Positions 46,730 to 57,693 of a DNA stretch of 64,000 bases are shown here, piece by piece. The notes under the pieces were generated by a model, which was not told the DNA's origin, ran no database searches, and saw nothing but the letters and a program-made list of their open reading frames with translations. Source of the DNA: Erodium maritimum (lineage: Eukaryota; Streptophyta; Magnoliopsida; Geraniales; Geraniaceae); contig OY997590.1 of the NCBI GenBank assembly GCA_963921825.1, positions 47,013,039 through 47,077,038 of the forward strand. Direction: 5' to 3'. Made by a program: the position numbers and the translations under genes. Each line of letters opens with the position of its first letter. The first letter of the stretch is position 1.

Positions 46730-48028
46730 AACAACAAAAGATTACACACAAAAGAAATCACATTCAAATCTGCACATTAAAAACTTCCATATAGCTGGCC
46801 CTTGTGGCTGGCCGGTTGACGGCGGCTGCCTCCCTTCTCTCTTACCCTTCATCCTCTACTACTTTTCCCTCTTTTTTTCCCGTTTTCTGACCTCTCTGCT
46901 CCTCCCTTTGGCCGGCGCGTGGTTCTCTCTGGTCTTTGGGTTCCTCGGCCGAGATATGGAGTGGGAAGCTTTTCAACAACATTGATGGTTATGGATCGTT
47001 CCGAGCTTCGCCCTTGGGCCTCGATTGACGTCGTGGGTCTTCACCTCTTTCCCAGATCTAGCGCGCTCCACACCGGTTCTACTCTCTTGCACATGTAGCG
47101 TGAAGCCACCGGATCTCATGCTCGTGGTTCGTTTGCTGCCCTCTCCGGTTCCGAGTTGGGGTTCCGCCTTGGTGTGGTGGATTTGTTCGGTTCGTGAAGA
47201 CCCTTATTGGAGCCGATCTGCGAGTTTCGAAATTGTTCTTCAGGTGAGTATTTTCCCCCTTTCCCTTCTTGTTTTATGTCCTTCCTTGATTCCCTAGCTA
47301 TCTTGACTGCTTTACACTGATCCTGGATCCAATCTGGGTCTTGGACATCATCGTCTTCTTGGTCCTGGCCAGTGATGATGGTAGATCCTCGGATCTCCGT
47401 GAGAGGTTGTGTCAGATTTGCTGGGGAGTTGCATATTCTAATGGTTGCCTAACCATAGTCGGAATATGGTTGTCTGTGGTGTTGGCCACCAACCCGTTGG
47501 CTTCCCCCTTTTGGAGGAGACAATAGCTTGGAAGTGTAGAATCAGGTTGGGTTAGGGTTGTGTGGTGGTGGTGCTGTTTTTTGGGTTGTTTTGGGGACTT
47601 TGTGGCTTCAGATCGGAGTAGTGAGCTTTTCCTCCACCCGCTCTTCATGGTACTTAAACTTGAGTATCAAGACTCTGATTTTAGTGTGCTTCATATCTGA
47701 AAAATCTAGTTTTATAGACTCTTTCTCAATGTTTTGGTTGTCCTGGTTGTTTTGGTTTAGGTTGTTTGTTGTAACACCCCTGGTTGGGTTTGTTGGTTTG
47801 TTGTGTTTTTCGGGTGCAACCTAGTTCTAGTTGTGCTTAATGGTAGGTATACCTAGGTTCTTAGACCTGTAATGTTGGTGTTACACCCATTGTTTGGGTT
47901 TTGTTTCTGGTTTGAGTTGCCTAGAAGGCAGGCTCTTGGTTGTAATCGTTACGGAGGGTTCGCCCTTGACCCTTTTTTGTTTATGAAAACTTGGTTTTAA
48001 TAAAAAAAAATTGCTGATAAAAAAATAC
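46730..48028 (+). mobile_element. Non-autonomous non-LTR retroelement
   Basis: Flanked by the 10-bp repeat CCTAGATTGG (46720-46729 and 48029-48038) and ending TTTTAATA9 TTGCTGATA7, i.e. two A runs. GC/pyrimidine-rich 5' half, T/G-rich 3' half, 1.3 kb. The design matches the elements at 24568 and 9862. No RT or endonuclease. Confidence 0.78.
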
Positions 48029-48299
48029 CCTAGATTGGTTTGTATTTTGCACTTGAATTTTGGTTTGTACCCGACAATTTCCCTATATATATAATGTGAA
48101 CCAACAAGTATGTTGTGAACTAGTGTACTCAACCAGAATGAGCCATGCATCGCGTTCTTAAAAGAGACTAATTTTTTATATATCAAGTTCACTAATTTAA
48201 TCATTCACGCTTCGTTTGAACAACGATTGACTTCGTTCTTGCGTCAATATTATTATTTTTATGAGGTTTCTAACAAGTAGCCTATTGAATATATTTTGA

Positions 48300-48640
48300 T
48301 GTGTTTTTAGATATGCTCGTGGATGTGTGGATATGAGTTCGAAAGTACATGATATGATTTGCATATATTGGTGATGTGGTTTGAGAATATGAGTAATGTG
48401 TTTTGAGAATACGAGGGTTGTGGTTTCAAAATATGAGTGATGTGGTTGTGGATGTGTTGGATATGATTTGAGAATATTAAAGATGTGGTTTGAAAATATA
48501 GGTGATATGATTTGCACATATTATGGGTGATGGATTGTTGTGGATGTGTGGGATATGATTTGCAAATATGAGTATTAGGGTTTGCAAATAAGTGCGATAT
48601 GGTTTGAGTATACGAGGAATGAGGTTTGACAGTATTGTGT
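48300..48640 (+). repeat. Degenerate TG-rich tandem repeat
   Basis: About twelve poorly conserved units of 22-30 bp based on GATGTGGTTTGAGAATATGAGT. Minus-strand open frames here (His/Ser/Asn-rich) arise from the repeat. No function suggested. Confidence 0.65.
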
Positions 48641-48923
48641 CATCATATTTTTTGCTTGTAGATATCTTTTCTTACTTCAAAATATATTCAATGTGCTATT
48701 TGATAGATAGTTCTAAAAAAAGAAAAATATTGGCATAAGATAAATGTAAATCGGAGTTGAAACAAAACGGAAATAATTAATTAGTACACTTGGTAAAAAA
48801 GGACATATTTTTTTAGCGTGACAAGTAGCGCACTGTGGTTGAGTTCGCATGTTCACATTTTAGAAGGGGTTCACATCTGATTGTGTACATATATATATTC
48901 AATGTGCTATTTGAAATCGTGTT

Positions 48924-49267
48924 TGTAAGATCGAGTTTGGATGGAACCAACACCACGACACCGATGGCCAAAGTAACACAAAGGTTGGTGTCTACAGGTT
49001 GGTTACCGAGCAAACAAGAGAGAACACATGAGATTGAGAGTTGAAGAGTAGAGAGAATTTATATTCATATACTGAGAATCGCTTACAGGAAGTGTTGTGT
49101 GTTGAGTTGTGTTTTTGGTGTTTCCGTGTCTAATACAATGAGTCTCTACATCTATTTATAGGAGACAACAATTGATGGCGGATTTTCATATAACCATTTG
49201 CATGAAAGTAGTGGTGGCATGTGAGTTATGGTGGCCACACATGGCATACACATGCCATCTCACAACA
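48924..49267 (-). repeat. 3' LTR of the copia relic
   Basis: About 344 bp with TG..CA ends on the minus strand and an internal TATA-like box near 49155. The inner border is fixed by the adjacent polypurine tract; the outer border could shift to 48920. Confidence 0.7.
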
Positions 49268-51895
49268 GTCCCCCTTGGACACCACAGTGTGCTTCAAGTC
49301 GAAGTTTGCCTCGTTAAAAACCTCCTCCGGAAAACCCGGCGGGACAAAACCTGTAAGGAAAAGAGTACAACGCACAAAATGTGTTTGAAGCTATGGTTGA
49401 TGCTGCCTCATTAAAAATATTTCCAAGAAAACCCTATGGGACAGAACTTGGATAAGGGAAAAAGAGTGCATGACAGAAAACTTGTCCCCTCTAACTTCAG
49501 GCAGGCTACTTTGGTTCTTGTTAAGGCGACGCCTGCCGATTCTATGTACAAGCTTCTCAAAAGTAGAGGTCGATAAGGCTTTAGTAAATAAATCATCCAG
49601 ATTCTTGCATGACCGAATTTGTTTTACATTTATCTCATTACTCTTCTGAAGCTCATGAGTATAAAAGAAACTCAGAGAGATGTGCTTAACCCTATCTTCA
49701 TTGATATAGCCTCCTTTGACTTGAGCAATACAAGCTGCATTGTCTTCATATATAATAGAAGGAGAGTTTGGCAGAGTAATGCCAATTGATCATAACACAT
49801 ACTTGATAACAGATCGTAAGAATACACATTCTCGGCTTGTTTTATGTAGTGCCACAATTTCCGAGTGGTTCGAGGATGCTGCATCTAAAGTCTTTTTCGT
49901 AGAGCGTTAGGAAATGGATGTTTCACTGCAGGTGAAAACATATCTTGTTTGGGAGCAAGCTTTGCGAGGATATAATAAATATCTTGCATTTGCACATCCA
50001 ACCAGGCCAACGGCCCCCCTAGACTTAGAATATAATAACCCCAAATCTCTAGTTCCGATAAGATAACAAAATATATGCTTGATACAATTTCAATATCGTC
50101 GATTGGGTTCTGAGCTGAAGTTGGCAAGTACATTATATATGGTACTTTAGGACCAAGTTTCTCTTTATCAGTTTCTTTGAGGCGGAATGGATCATTCTTG
50201 GGATCTAAAGATCGGACGACCATTGGAGTATTGAGTGGATGAGCATTATCCATGCTAAAGCGTTTCAAGATATTTTCAACATACACAGATTGATGGATCA
50301 AAATTCCATCAGACTGATGCTCGAGCTACAGGCTGAGACAATGTCTAGTTTTTTTCGAAATCTTTCATTTCAAATTCCCTTTTCAGGTATTCTGCAGCTT
50401 TGCGGATCTCTTCCAGAGTCCTAATCAAATTCATGTCATCAATATATACTCCTATTGTAAGGACCACTCCTGGTCAACGCCGGTCAATCGGCGGAAAAAC
50501 GGAAAAATTTAAAATTTCGGGACAACACCTAAATGAACCTAAAATTGACCCCGAGGGTCATATCGGACTTAAGTTGACCCCGATATCGACCAAAGTGAGT
50601 TCTGTGTGACCCAAGGCAACTTTTTGACCAATTCGGGAAAAGTTGACTTTTTGCCGAAAAAGTCAACCGAGCGACGTTTTGGTCCGTTCGAGGCCCGATT
50701 TGGATCCAAAAAGCTTAGCCGTCGTTACTACGGTCTTAGTAGGTCCATTTCCTTGTAGCACGTGAAATTTCATAAATACTTCGAAAATGGGCCCGCACGG
50801 GGCCCGAAAAGGCCGAATTTCGCGAATCTGACTGAAAAATATCTACAAAGATATTTTTCTATCTTGTGGGACCCACATGACACTTGTCATGAAAGTGGTG
50901 GAAGGGAGTTGAAAGGAAAAAATTACCCTTGGAATTAAAATTCAAAAACAAAGAAGGTTGGGGGCAAATTGGTCATTTTGGTATGGGTTTGAATTTAAAA
51001 GGAGAAGAGAGATGAGAGTCTCGGCAATTTCAGAAAAAAGGGAGATAAGGAGAGAGAAAGTAAAGAGAAGAAGAAGAAGAAGGAGAAAGAGAGGAAGTTG
51101 TGGGATTTTTCGACAATTCGACCGACGGATCGTCTCAATTGTCCCGTATTCGAGCTCCCCTCAGCGTTCCCTACGGTAAGCACCCGAAAGTTTCTCGTTT
51201 CGATGTGTTTGAATTCTAGGGTTTTGGTTAGAATTGGTTTAAATATGAATGGTTGAGGTTTGGGGTTCGTTAGGAACGTTTTGGGGCAAAAAGGAGTGTT
51301 TTTTGTTGTGGCCGTGTGGGGCCCACATTGCCGGGCCTCGAGTTTTTCGTGTTTGGGTGGTCTTGGATGATCCCCGAGTCGATAATTCACACCCAGAACG
51401 AATTATGGAATTAGTTTGTGAGAATTCGGAAATTTGGGTTAGAAACTTTAAACGCAGAATTAAATCGCTCGGTATCAGAAATTGATTCCGTCGATTGTGT
51501 TGGAACACGTGAATTATATTAGGGTTGTAGAAACGAAAATGGGAATTTTCAGTGCCCCGGACGGCGTTTTTCCGATCCCGGGCAGATTCGCCGAGCCGGG
51601 CGAATCGGGCCTTTCCGAGCCCATTGTTGACAATGTCGAGCAATCTGGAAGTTTGGGAGTGTTCGGCATTGTCAGGGTTGCATTTGGACGTTAATTACTT
51701 GAAATTCGGGTTTTGCCTGCATATTAAAAAGTGTATTATTTTGATCACTTTAGATCGTGCCACTGACCACGGAAAGAGGAGGTTAAGCGGGTGATCGCGA
51801 GCGCGCCAGAGCTTGAGCTTGGACATTTGGAACGCTTTACGAGGTAGGGAAAAGTAGCCGGATATCGGCCTTGACTAGGGAAAGTTATTAGTAGA

Positions 51896-52120
51896 AATGC
51901 ATGTGACACTTGGTGGTGTCGTAGGATAAGTGAACTTATCGAACAATAGAAATGCATGTGACACTTGGTGGTGTCGTAGGATAAGTGAACTTATCGAACA
52001 ATAGAAATGCATGTGACACTTGGTGGTGTCGTAGGATAAGTGAACGTATCGAACAATAGAAATGCATGTGGCACCTGGTGGTGTCGTAGGTTAAGTAAAC
52101 TTACCGTGCGATAGGAATCA
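51896..52120 (+). repeat. 55-bp tandem repeat, four units
   Basis: ATGTGACACTTGGTGGTGTC begins at 51901, 51956 and 52011, with a variant (ATGTGGCACC) at 52066 and a weaker fifth unit after it. Unit includes GTAGGATAAGTGAACTTATC. Confined to solo LTR C. Confidence 0.9.
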
Positions 52121-52323
52121 CATATGGACACCTGGTTGTGCCCGTAGGTTGAGTGAACTGATTGTGTTTGTGTGTGGCCATGTGTGCCTATGGGGTGTTG
52201 AACCCGTATTGTTCTTGACTGACTTGCTGAGTGGTAGTTAGTCGTTATGTTAATTTTGCTATTTGCGGAGTATTGTGTGATATTTGGTTGTGATTGTGAT
52301 TGTTCTAGTGATACCTGGATGAG

Positions 52324-52803
52324 TTGTTCCCGAGAGGTATGTCGTACCTTCCGATGCGCGACCGGTAAAGTGCCGAGGGCTGTGTTCCCTGTGAGGTGTG
52401 TCATACCTTCCGGCGCACGATTGGTAAAGTGCGTAGGCTTGAGTTATGCCCGAGAGGTGTGTCGTACCTTCCGATGCGCGACCGGTAAAGTGCCGAGGGC
52501 TGTGTTCCCCGTGAGGTGTGTCGTACCTTCCGACGCGCGATTGGTAAAGTGCTAAGGCTTGAGTTATGCCCAAGAGGTGTGTCGTACCCTCCGATGCGCG
52601 ACCGGTAAAGTGCCGAGGGCTATGTTCCCCGTGAGGTGTGTCGTACCTTCCGGCGCGCGATTGGTAAAGTGCTGAGGCTTGAGTTATGCCCGAGAGGTGT
52701 GTCCTACCTTCCGATGCACGACCGGTAAAGTGCCGAGGGATGTGTTCCCCGTGAGGTGTGTCGTACCTTCCGGCGCGCGATCGGTAAAGTGTTGAAGCTT
52801 GAG
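52324..52803 (+). repeat. 120-bp tandem repeat, four units of two related ~60-bp halves
   Basis: Units start at about 52324, 52444, 52564 and 52684. Each has two halves carrying GAGGTGTGTCGTACCTTCCG followed by a CGCGA(C/T)(C/T)GGTAAAGTGC block, one half with GCGACCGG and the other with GCGATTGG. Copy A has one such unit near 7208-7325, so the array is a later expansion. Confidence 0.92.
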
Positions 52804-54350
52804 ATTCCGCGATGAAGGAGGGGCCCTCCTTCCGACTAGCAGTCGGAAAAGTGTTGCTATGTGCCGCGATGAGGTCGACCGCCTAGCCCGACTGTGTGTC
52901 GGGGAAAGTGCGTGTGGCAGTGCTAGGCCGAGCCGGATTGCTACCGGAAACTGAGCAGAATGTGTGTTGATCCTTTGTGATCTTGGGTGTTTGTGTGGTT
53001 GGTTGGTATTGTGTGACATTTCTTGTGATCTTTGTGTGTGAGTGGGTTGTTTTGAGGCTTCCCCTACGTGATCGGGTAATTGGGGGTATTGATGTTGTGA
53101 TCAATAGTAATATGCTTAGTTGAGAACGTGATCCCCGTGTTGAGGTTTCCCTTACGTGATCGGGTAATTGGGGTGTTTATCTGGTGAGCAATAGTGTTTT
53201 GCTTAGTTGGGAATATGATCCCCATTCGAGGTTTCCCTTACGTGAACGAGTATTTGAGGTATTGTTATCGTGAGCACTTGTGACGGTTTGGTATCAGGTT
53301 TTGAGGTAGTTGTTTTCCCTGTTTAGATTGGTAAGTTGTTGATGCTTTACTAGTATGCCATAATCGAACGGGTATCCGTGGAGGTGAGCGGAACGCTCAT
53401 CCCCTTTACTACTTTTCCCGCAGGCTTCTGAGGTAGAGACGAGTAGCGAATACCGGTTTGGTCGCGGAAAGTTACAAGTAAATGCACACAGGATCGTGTG
53501 AGGGTTGTGCTTTACCTTGTCGGTGTGACTAATGGAATGGTTGTTCGGTCTCTGATTTGGGGTCTTAGATGGTTGGGGAAAATTGATAGTGATTTGTGTG
53601 ATAGTCTGGTTTAACATGTGATTTGGGGTAGTAGTCCCCTGTGTTGTTGTTTGTTGCCGGTTTTCCCGGTATTTCTGTTGGTATGCCGTTGTCAGTCTGG
53701 TGTCTGTGGTGGTGAGCGAAACGCTCACCCCTTGAAGCTTTTCCTACAGGTACCGTTCGCGAGGCAGACTAGGAGGATCTCTCAAGGCTTGAAGAGCTGG
53801 GAGCGAGAGTCCGGGCTGTCGGGGTGGTCTAGCGACGTACAATCTTGTTTTAGTGTTCTTCCGCTTTTTAAATTAAAACTAAGTTTGTAAAAGTATTGTT
53901 TTGATTAATAAAAGTGGTGCTTTTAAAGCGGTTTATTAAACTATTTGAGACTTTGTTTTACTTGCTTCACCGTTCGCGTTCCGGGTTCGGTTATACTGAA
54001 TTCGGGGCGTGACACCTATAATAACAAACTCGGATGTTGTTTTCTTAATGAACAAACATGAACATATGACATCATTCTTATAGCCTTCTCTGATATGGTA
54101 CTCGTTTACACGATGGTACCACATCTTACCAGATTGATTTAGTACATACAGAGACTTTTATAACTTTATGGAACACAGATGTCTAGGGATATCTATCATT
54201 GCTTCAGGAAACCTTAACCTATCAGGGAGTTTGATATAGATATTAGTGTCCAAAGTATTCTAAAGGTAAGTAGTACAACGTCCATCATGCACATATCAAG
54301 TCCTTCAGAGACTGATAGGCTGATCAAATATCTGAAAGTTATCATATCCA

Positions 54351-55025
54351 TTACTGCATATTATGTCTCATCAAAAGCGACTCATGGTCGTTGAGACAAT
54401 CCTTGGGCAACAAGTCTAGACGGTGTGGGGGCGATGACATGACGACAGGGGCCTCCGTAGACGGCGATACAACGATTAGATCAGGTAACGGTGGTGGGTG
54501 GTGGATGGGGACAACCATGGAATGTTGTAACCTTGTTGGGTCGCCAGCAAGGATAGGTGGCGTTTGAGACCCCACAACCCTAGCGTGACTTGCAGAAGAA
54601 GCAATAGCTTGGGCCTTGAGAGGACGGCTTCGCCGTGGCTTACAGAGAGGAACAAAGGATCTAGGTGAGAAGGCCACGATCGTTGTGGATGAAGAGGAAA
54701 GTAAAGTCGCAATGGAGGGAGAAAGAGAGGTCGGAGCAGGGGAGAATTTCTTCGTCCTCCTTCGACGCCGCGGCTTTAAGGGGGGCACCACATCCGAAGA
54801 GGGCCGAGGTGGAGGCACAAGTGCCGAGGGCTGCGCTAGGACAGACGGCGATGGGACAAGACCGGCAGTGGCAGTATCCTTGTGGGCGATAATGACAAAG
54901 AAATCCATAAGATAGGGGTCATATTTTCTTCGGGAAGAGGCTCTCGACACAGGATTATGCGAGAGTTTTCTGGTACCGTAAAATTTCGTTTTTATCCTCT
55001 CAATTTTTTTAGTGTACCTTTTCAT
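54351..55025 (-). CDS. Uncharacterised 224-residue frame, probably LINE ORF1 N-terminal part
   Basis: An uninterrupted minus-strand frame with a basic start (MKRYTKKIERIKTKFYG) then a Pro/Ser-rich stretch with a basic cluster (KPRRRRRTKK). I recognise no domain. The composition is like the N-terminal part of the LINE ORF1 proteins elsewhere in this window, and it lies next to other LINE remnants, so a truncated LINE is likely. The 5' part in AT-rich DNA may be read-through rather than real coding sequence. Low confidence that it is expressed. Confidence 0.3.
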   Translation of the reverse strand: MKRYTKKIERIKTKFYGTRKLSHNPVSRASSRRKYDPYLMDFFVIIAHKDTATAGLVPSPSVLAQPSALVPPPRPSSDVVPPLKPRRRRRTKKFSPAPTSLSPSIATLLSSSSTTIVAFSPRSFVPLCKPRRSRPLKAQAIASSASHARVVGSQTPPILAGDPTRLQHSMVVPIHHPPPLPDLIVVSPSTEAPVVMSSPPHRLDLLPKDCLNDHESLLMRHNMQ

Positions 55026-55176
55026 TTATTTGTAATTTTTAATTAACTGTTTTTTATTATCTTATTTTATTCTAGAATACATATCAATATTTTGTTAGCT
55101 TCTGTAAATCTCGAACACAATTTTGTGTAACAAAACACGATAAGTTGAAATCAGTTATATGTTATTAAATTACTTT

Positions 55177-56190
55177 ATTTTTTTTGAACGAAAGGTGCAA
55201 TTCTATTACTTGAAATCGATTACATTATCGTGCAACGGGGAATAGACTTGAAAACAGTATTAAGGAACAATAGTTCACTGATCCTTTTAATATCAGAATC
55301 GTCACAGACGGTGTTTTAATGCCCCTTAGGCAAGGAAAGAAGACGGTAAGGGGAAAATGGGTACTGGAGATCCTGATGGACCTCAATGGTAGGGTACTGG
55401 AGATCCTGAGGGACCTTGACGGTAATGGTGATGGTGGGAGGCAACGCATCGTTTGGGCACCGCACCCAGAGCCAGTCCCCGATGCTTAGGCCGTATATCG
55501 TTCCTCCCGACGGGGCATCTTCAACGCCTTTAGCTTGTCGCCCCACATAGGAACCGATGCCATCCTTTGCAGCATTCCATCAGTAGTGCTCCCATGGGTC
55601 ACGGGCGATGTTGGAACCCTAGTAACTGCGACGCCCGGAGGAGGAGGGGTTAGAGCAAGGTCTTGGCAAACCCTAGAAACTACGCCGCCCGGGGGAGGAG
55701 GGGCCAGAGCGAGGTCTTGGAAAATCCTAGAAACCGTGCCGCCTGGGGATGGGGTGGGGGCAGAGCAATGTCTTGGCCAAGCGGTTGGGTCGGCGGAATA
55801 GGGTTTGGAGGGGGAAAGTCGAGCAGGACGTTGCGAGAGAATGACGTAACTAGGGGACGTCGCAAGGGCCGCCCTCTTCTTGGCCACATCCACCGATACA
55901 CCCGGGCCAGGGAGTGGGAGGACCGGCACCTCCGACGTATAGGAAGATAAAGCCAGAACCGAGGGTCTAGCTAATTTTCGTCGACGACTCCTATCCCCAG
56001 CATCGGGAACGCTATAGGAGGGACGGGACGGTAGCAGAGGGGCATCACTGGCTGGGGCAGCAACAGTAACGACCGGAGGAATCACGGTAGAAACAACTCC
56101 ACGGTGAGGCAAGAGAGAACACCATAATTAAGACGGCTAGAGTTAGGAGAGAGTTCTCGTAGAGAGAGAAAATACCTCGATTCATATAGA
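55177..56190 (-). mobile_element. LINE remnant (minus strand), 3' end and ORF1-like part
   Basis: A T run at about 55177-55185, followed by GAACGAAAGGTGCAATTC, is the A-tailed 3' end of a minus-strand LINE similar to the end at 32667 (TTTCGTTC-A). The 208-residue frame at 55486-56112 lies upstream. The right limit is approximate since no clear TSD was found. Confidence 0.55.
55486..56112 (-). pseudogene. Pro-rich LINE ORF1-type frame with internal repeat
   Basis: Minus-strand frame of 208 residues, Pro/Val-rich, without a DUF4283 core or zinc knuckle. Residues about 115-170 hold three ~19-residue repeats (VSRxxQDLALxPPPPG), matching a 57-bp DNA repeat at about 55635-55760. Probably the N-terminal half of a truncated LINE ORF1; expression is doubtful. 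Confidence 0.4.
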
Positions 56191-56262
56191 AATATTAATT
56201 TTATCCTTACTGCTTATATTTAAAAAACAATTTTTTTATATCCAATAGATCTGTAAAGTTAT

Positions 56263-57125
56263 AATAAAGGTATCGATTACAACGTAGAGAGAAACCTAAT
56301 TCTCTCTGCGCGCAGCCCCTTCCCCCACCTCCTCTTCCATGGCAGCCACCATTCTCCACCATTGAAGCCCCTGCTCCAAAGCTCTCCACTATCCTCCGGG
56401 GTCCAATCGAAGCCCCTGCTTCCAAAGCTCTCCACACACCTCTTCTAAGGTCCATTCTACCGCTGTCGTTCTTTTGATCGGAGTCGGTTTTATTTTTTCT
56501 TGTCTTTTTGCAGACGGACTACCTCCGAAGGTCGCCGCCTATCGTTCAATCAGTGCCACGGCCTCTCCCTCGCTTCGCGCTACCAATCATGCGTCGCCGG
56601 ACCGGTCCCGCCCTCGAGCCAGTAGCCACCGTGGCCCCCTTGACGCTGCCCGGAATACGGGCTCCACGCGCCGTCTTCCATCTGCAGCGGCCTACCGCCC
56701 TAGGGTCACCCCTCGCCGGTATGGGCCTGCTTCCTAGATGGATCTGGGATCCGGGAGGAGGAACGGGAGTTCGGGACCTACTTCACATGCACCCAACTTC
56801 GGGACTCTCAACCCCGAACAAGTTTTTGCAGCAGGGAGATCTCGGGAATTCTGCACTAAAGACAAATTCTCCAGTAGGTTTTGGTGTTTTAGTTCGAATA
56901 ATTATGAGGCTCAATAAGTTTAGGAATTTGATTTATTATTTTTTTGTAACGTTGGATCGAGGAACTCCTAAGTTTGGATCCGCGAATCAAAGCGGACTAT
57001 ATGTATGGAACCATGTGCGCCTGACGGGCTACGGCCGGTTGGGACAAAAGCTGGTATCCGGGACTATTAGGTCCCTCCTTATAAGCACGATTTTATCGTA
57101 ATACTACTTCTTTCCCGTTTCAAAA
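56263..57125 (+). mobile_element. Short non-LTR retroelement, internally deleted LINE
   Basis: An 863-bp insertion with the perfect 16-bp duplication AGATCTGTAAAGTTAT (56247-56262 and 57126-57141), and a short A tail after CCCGTTTC. The 3' part (CTACGGCCGGTTGGGACAAA near 57030) resembles the 3' region of the LINE at 27122 (CTACGGTCGGCCTAGACAAA near 29440). The 197-residue frame (56508-57101) is low-complexity with no domain. Confidence 0.82.
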
Positions 57126-57141
57126 AGATCTGTAAAGTTAT

Positions 57142-57693
57142 GTGTAAAATAAACTGAATCTGTCACATGTGCGCTCCTTGTGTTGGATCTTACTATTTCG
57201 ACTATCCCAAAACATACCAAGTTTTGAAGACCTCAAGGAGCACATCTTTCGACGGTGTCGCGCTTTACGCATACATCTTCATCAAAACAATTTATACCGA
57301 TCTTGCGATTTGTGGATTTCTTAAAAATTATGACGAAGCATGCATGTGTCCCATTGAGTATGGCTTTGGGATTGGACTCTAAGCCTCACGATCACATCAT
57401 TTTCTATATGCCTTTGCTTTAATGCCAAACAAAATTAACCATAATTTTCTCAAACGTGTTTTTTACTCCATAGAATTAGCTCTACTTTAATTATTCATGG
57501 TCAACATTGACTTGGAAATGTAAAATCCTGATTATTTATGGTAATCAAACAAATAGATTAGGTGTTGTGGGCGTCCTTTTCTCAATATCTACATTCCTAA
57601 CCGAAACTCATTCTCTTTGTTATATTTCTTTCTTATACATTTTCAAATTTTTACGACTACTTTTCACATTATCAGTCTCGGGACATTATGATT
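57142..57693. other. AT-rich stretch, no gene seen
   Basis: Between two non-LTR insertions. Short frames only; no recognised domain or repeat. Confidence 0.4.

Larger units (their letters stand above)
50456..54014 (-). mobile_element. Solo LTR of the long-LTR family (copy C)
   Basis: Minus-strand LTR of 3559 bp beginning TGTCACGCCCCGAATTC and ending GTGGTCCTTACA, with the perfect 5-bp duplication CCTAT (50451-50455 and 54015-54019). It has no internal genes. It contains a 120-bp array, a 55-bp array and two copies of the GTGAGCG..CGCTCAC hairpin block (about 53382 and 53711). It splits the copia RT at its active-site codons. Confidence 0.93.
48924..54345 (-). mobile_element. Ty1/copia retrotransposon relic (5'-truncated), split by solo LTR C
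   Basis: Minus-strand element: 3' LTR at 48924-49267 (TGTTGTGAGATGG..GATCTTACA, with TATAAATAGATG near 49155), then a polypurine tract (TCCAAGGGGGAC on the minus strand, 49268-49279), then RNase H and RT sequence to 50455, interrupted by a solo LTR (50456-54014), and more RT to about 54345, where the match ends. Integrase, gag and the 5' LTR are missing. Confidence 0.83.
49500..54345 (-). pseudogene. Copia reverse transcriptase and RNase H remnant
   Basis: Minus-strand reading: GLDMCMMDVV and NQSGKMWYHRVNEYHIREGY (about 54300-54080) are RT; CLFIKKTTSEFVIIGV runs into the insertion of solo LTR C at 54015, and on the other side YIDDMNLIRTLEE (50455-50415) completes the RT active site, YVDD-like. 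Then HQSVYVENILKRFSMDNAHP and LDPKNDPFR (about 50295-50165) and an RNase H part with VSYVDP-like decay and KQAENVYSYD, MQLVLLKSKEA near 49830-49690. Several stops are present. Reads as Tork-type copia, judged from the block order only. Confidence 0.83.

Noticed and set aside
48197..48519. Minus-strand His/Ser/Asn-rich frames
   Set aside because: Generated by a degenerate TG-rich tandem repeat.
52324..52803. Regular repeats considered as a CRISPR-like array
   Set aside because: Units are head-to-tail with no unique spacers, in plant LTR sequence.
56508..57101. 197-codon frame considered as a host gene
   Set aside because: It lies wholly inside an 863-bp retroposed unit with a 16-bp TSD and resembles LINE 5' and 3' UTR sequence.
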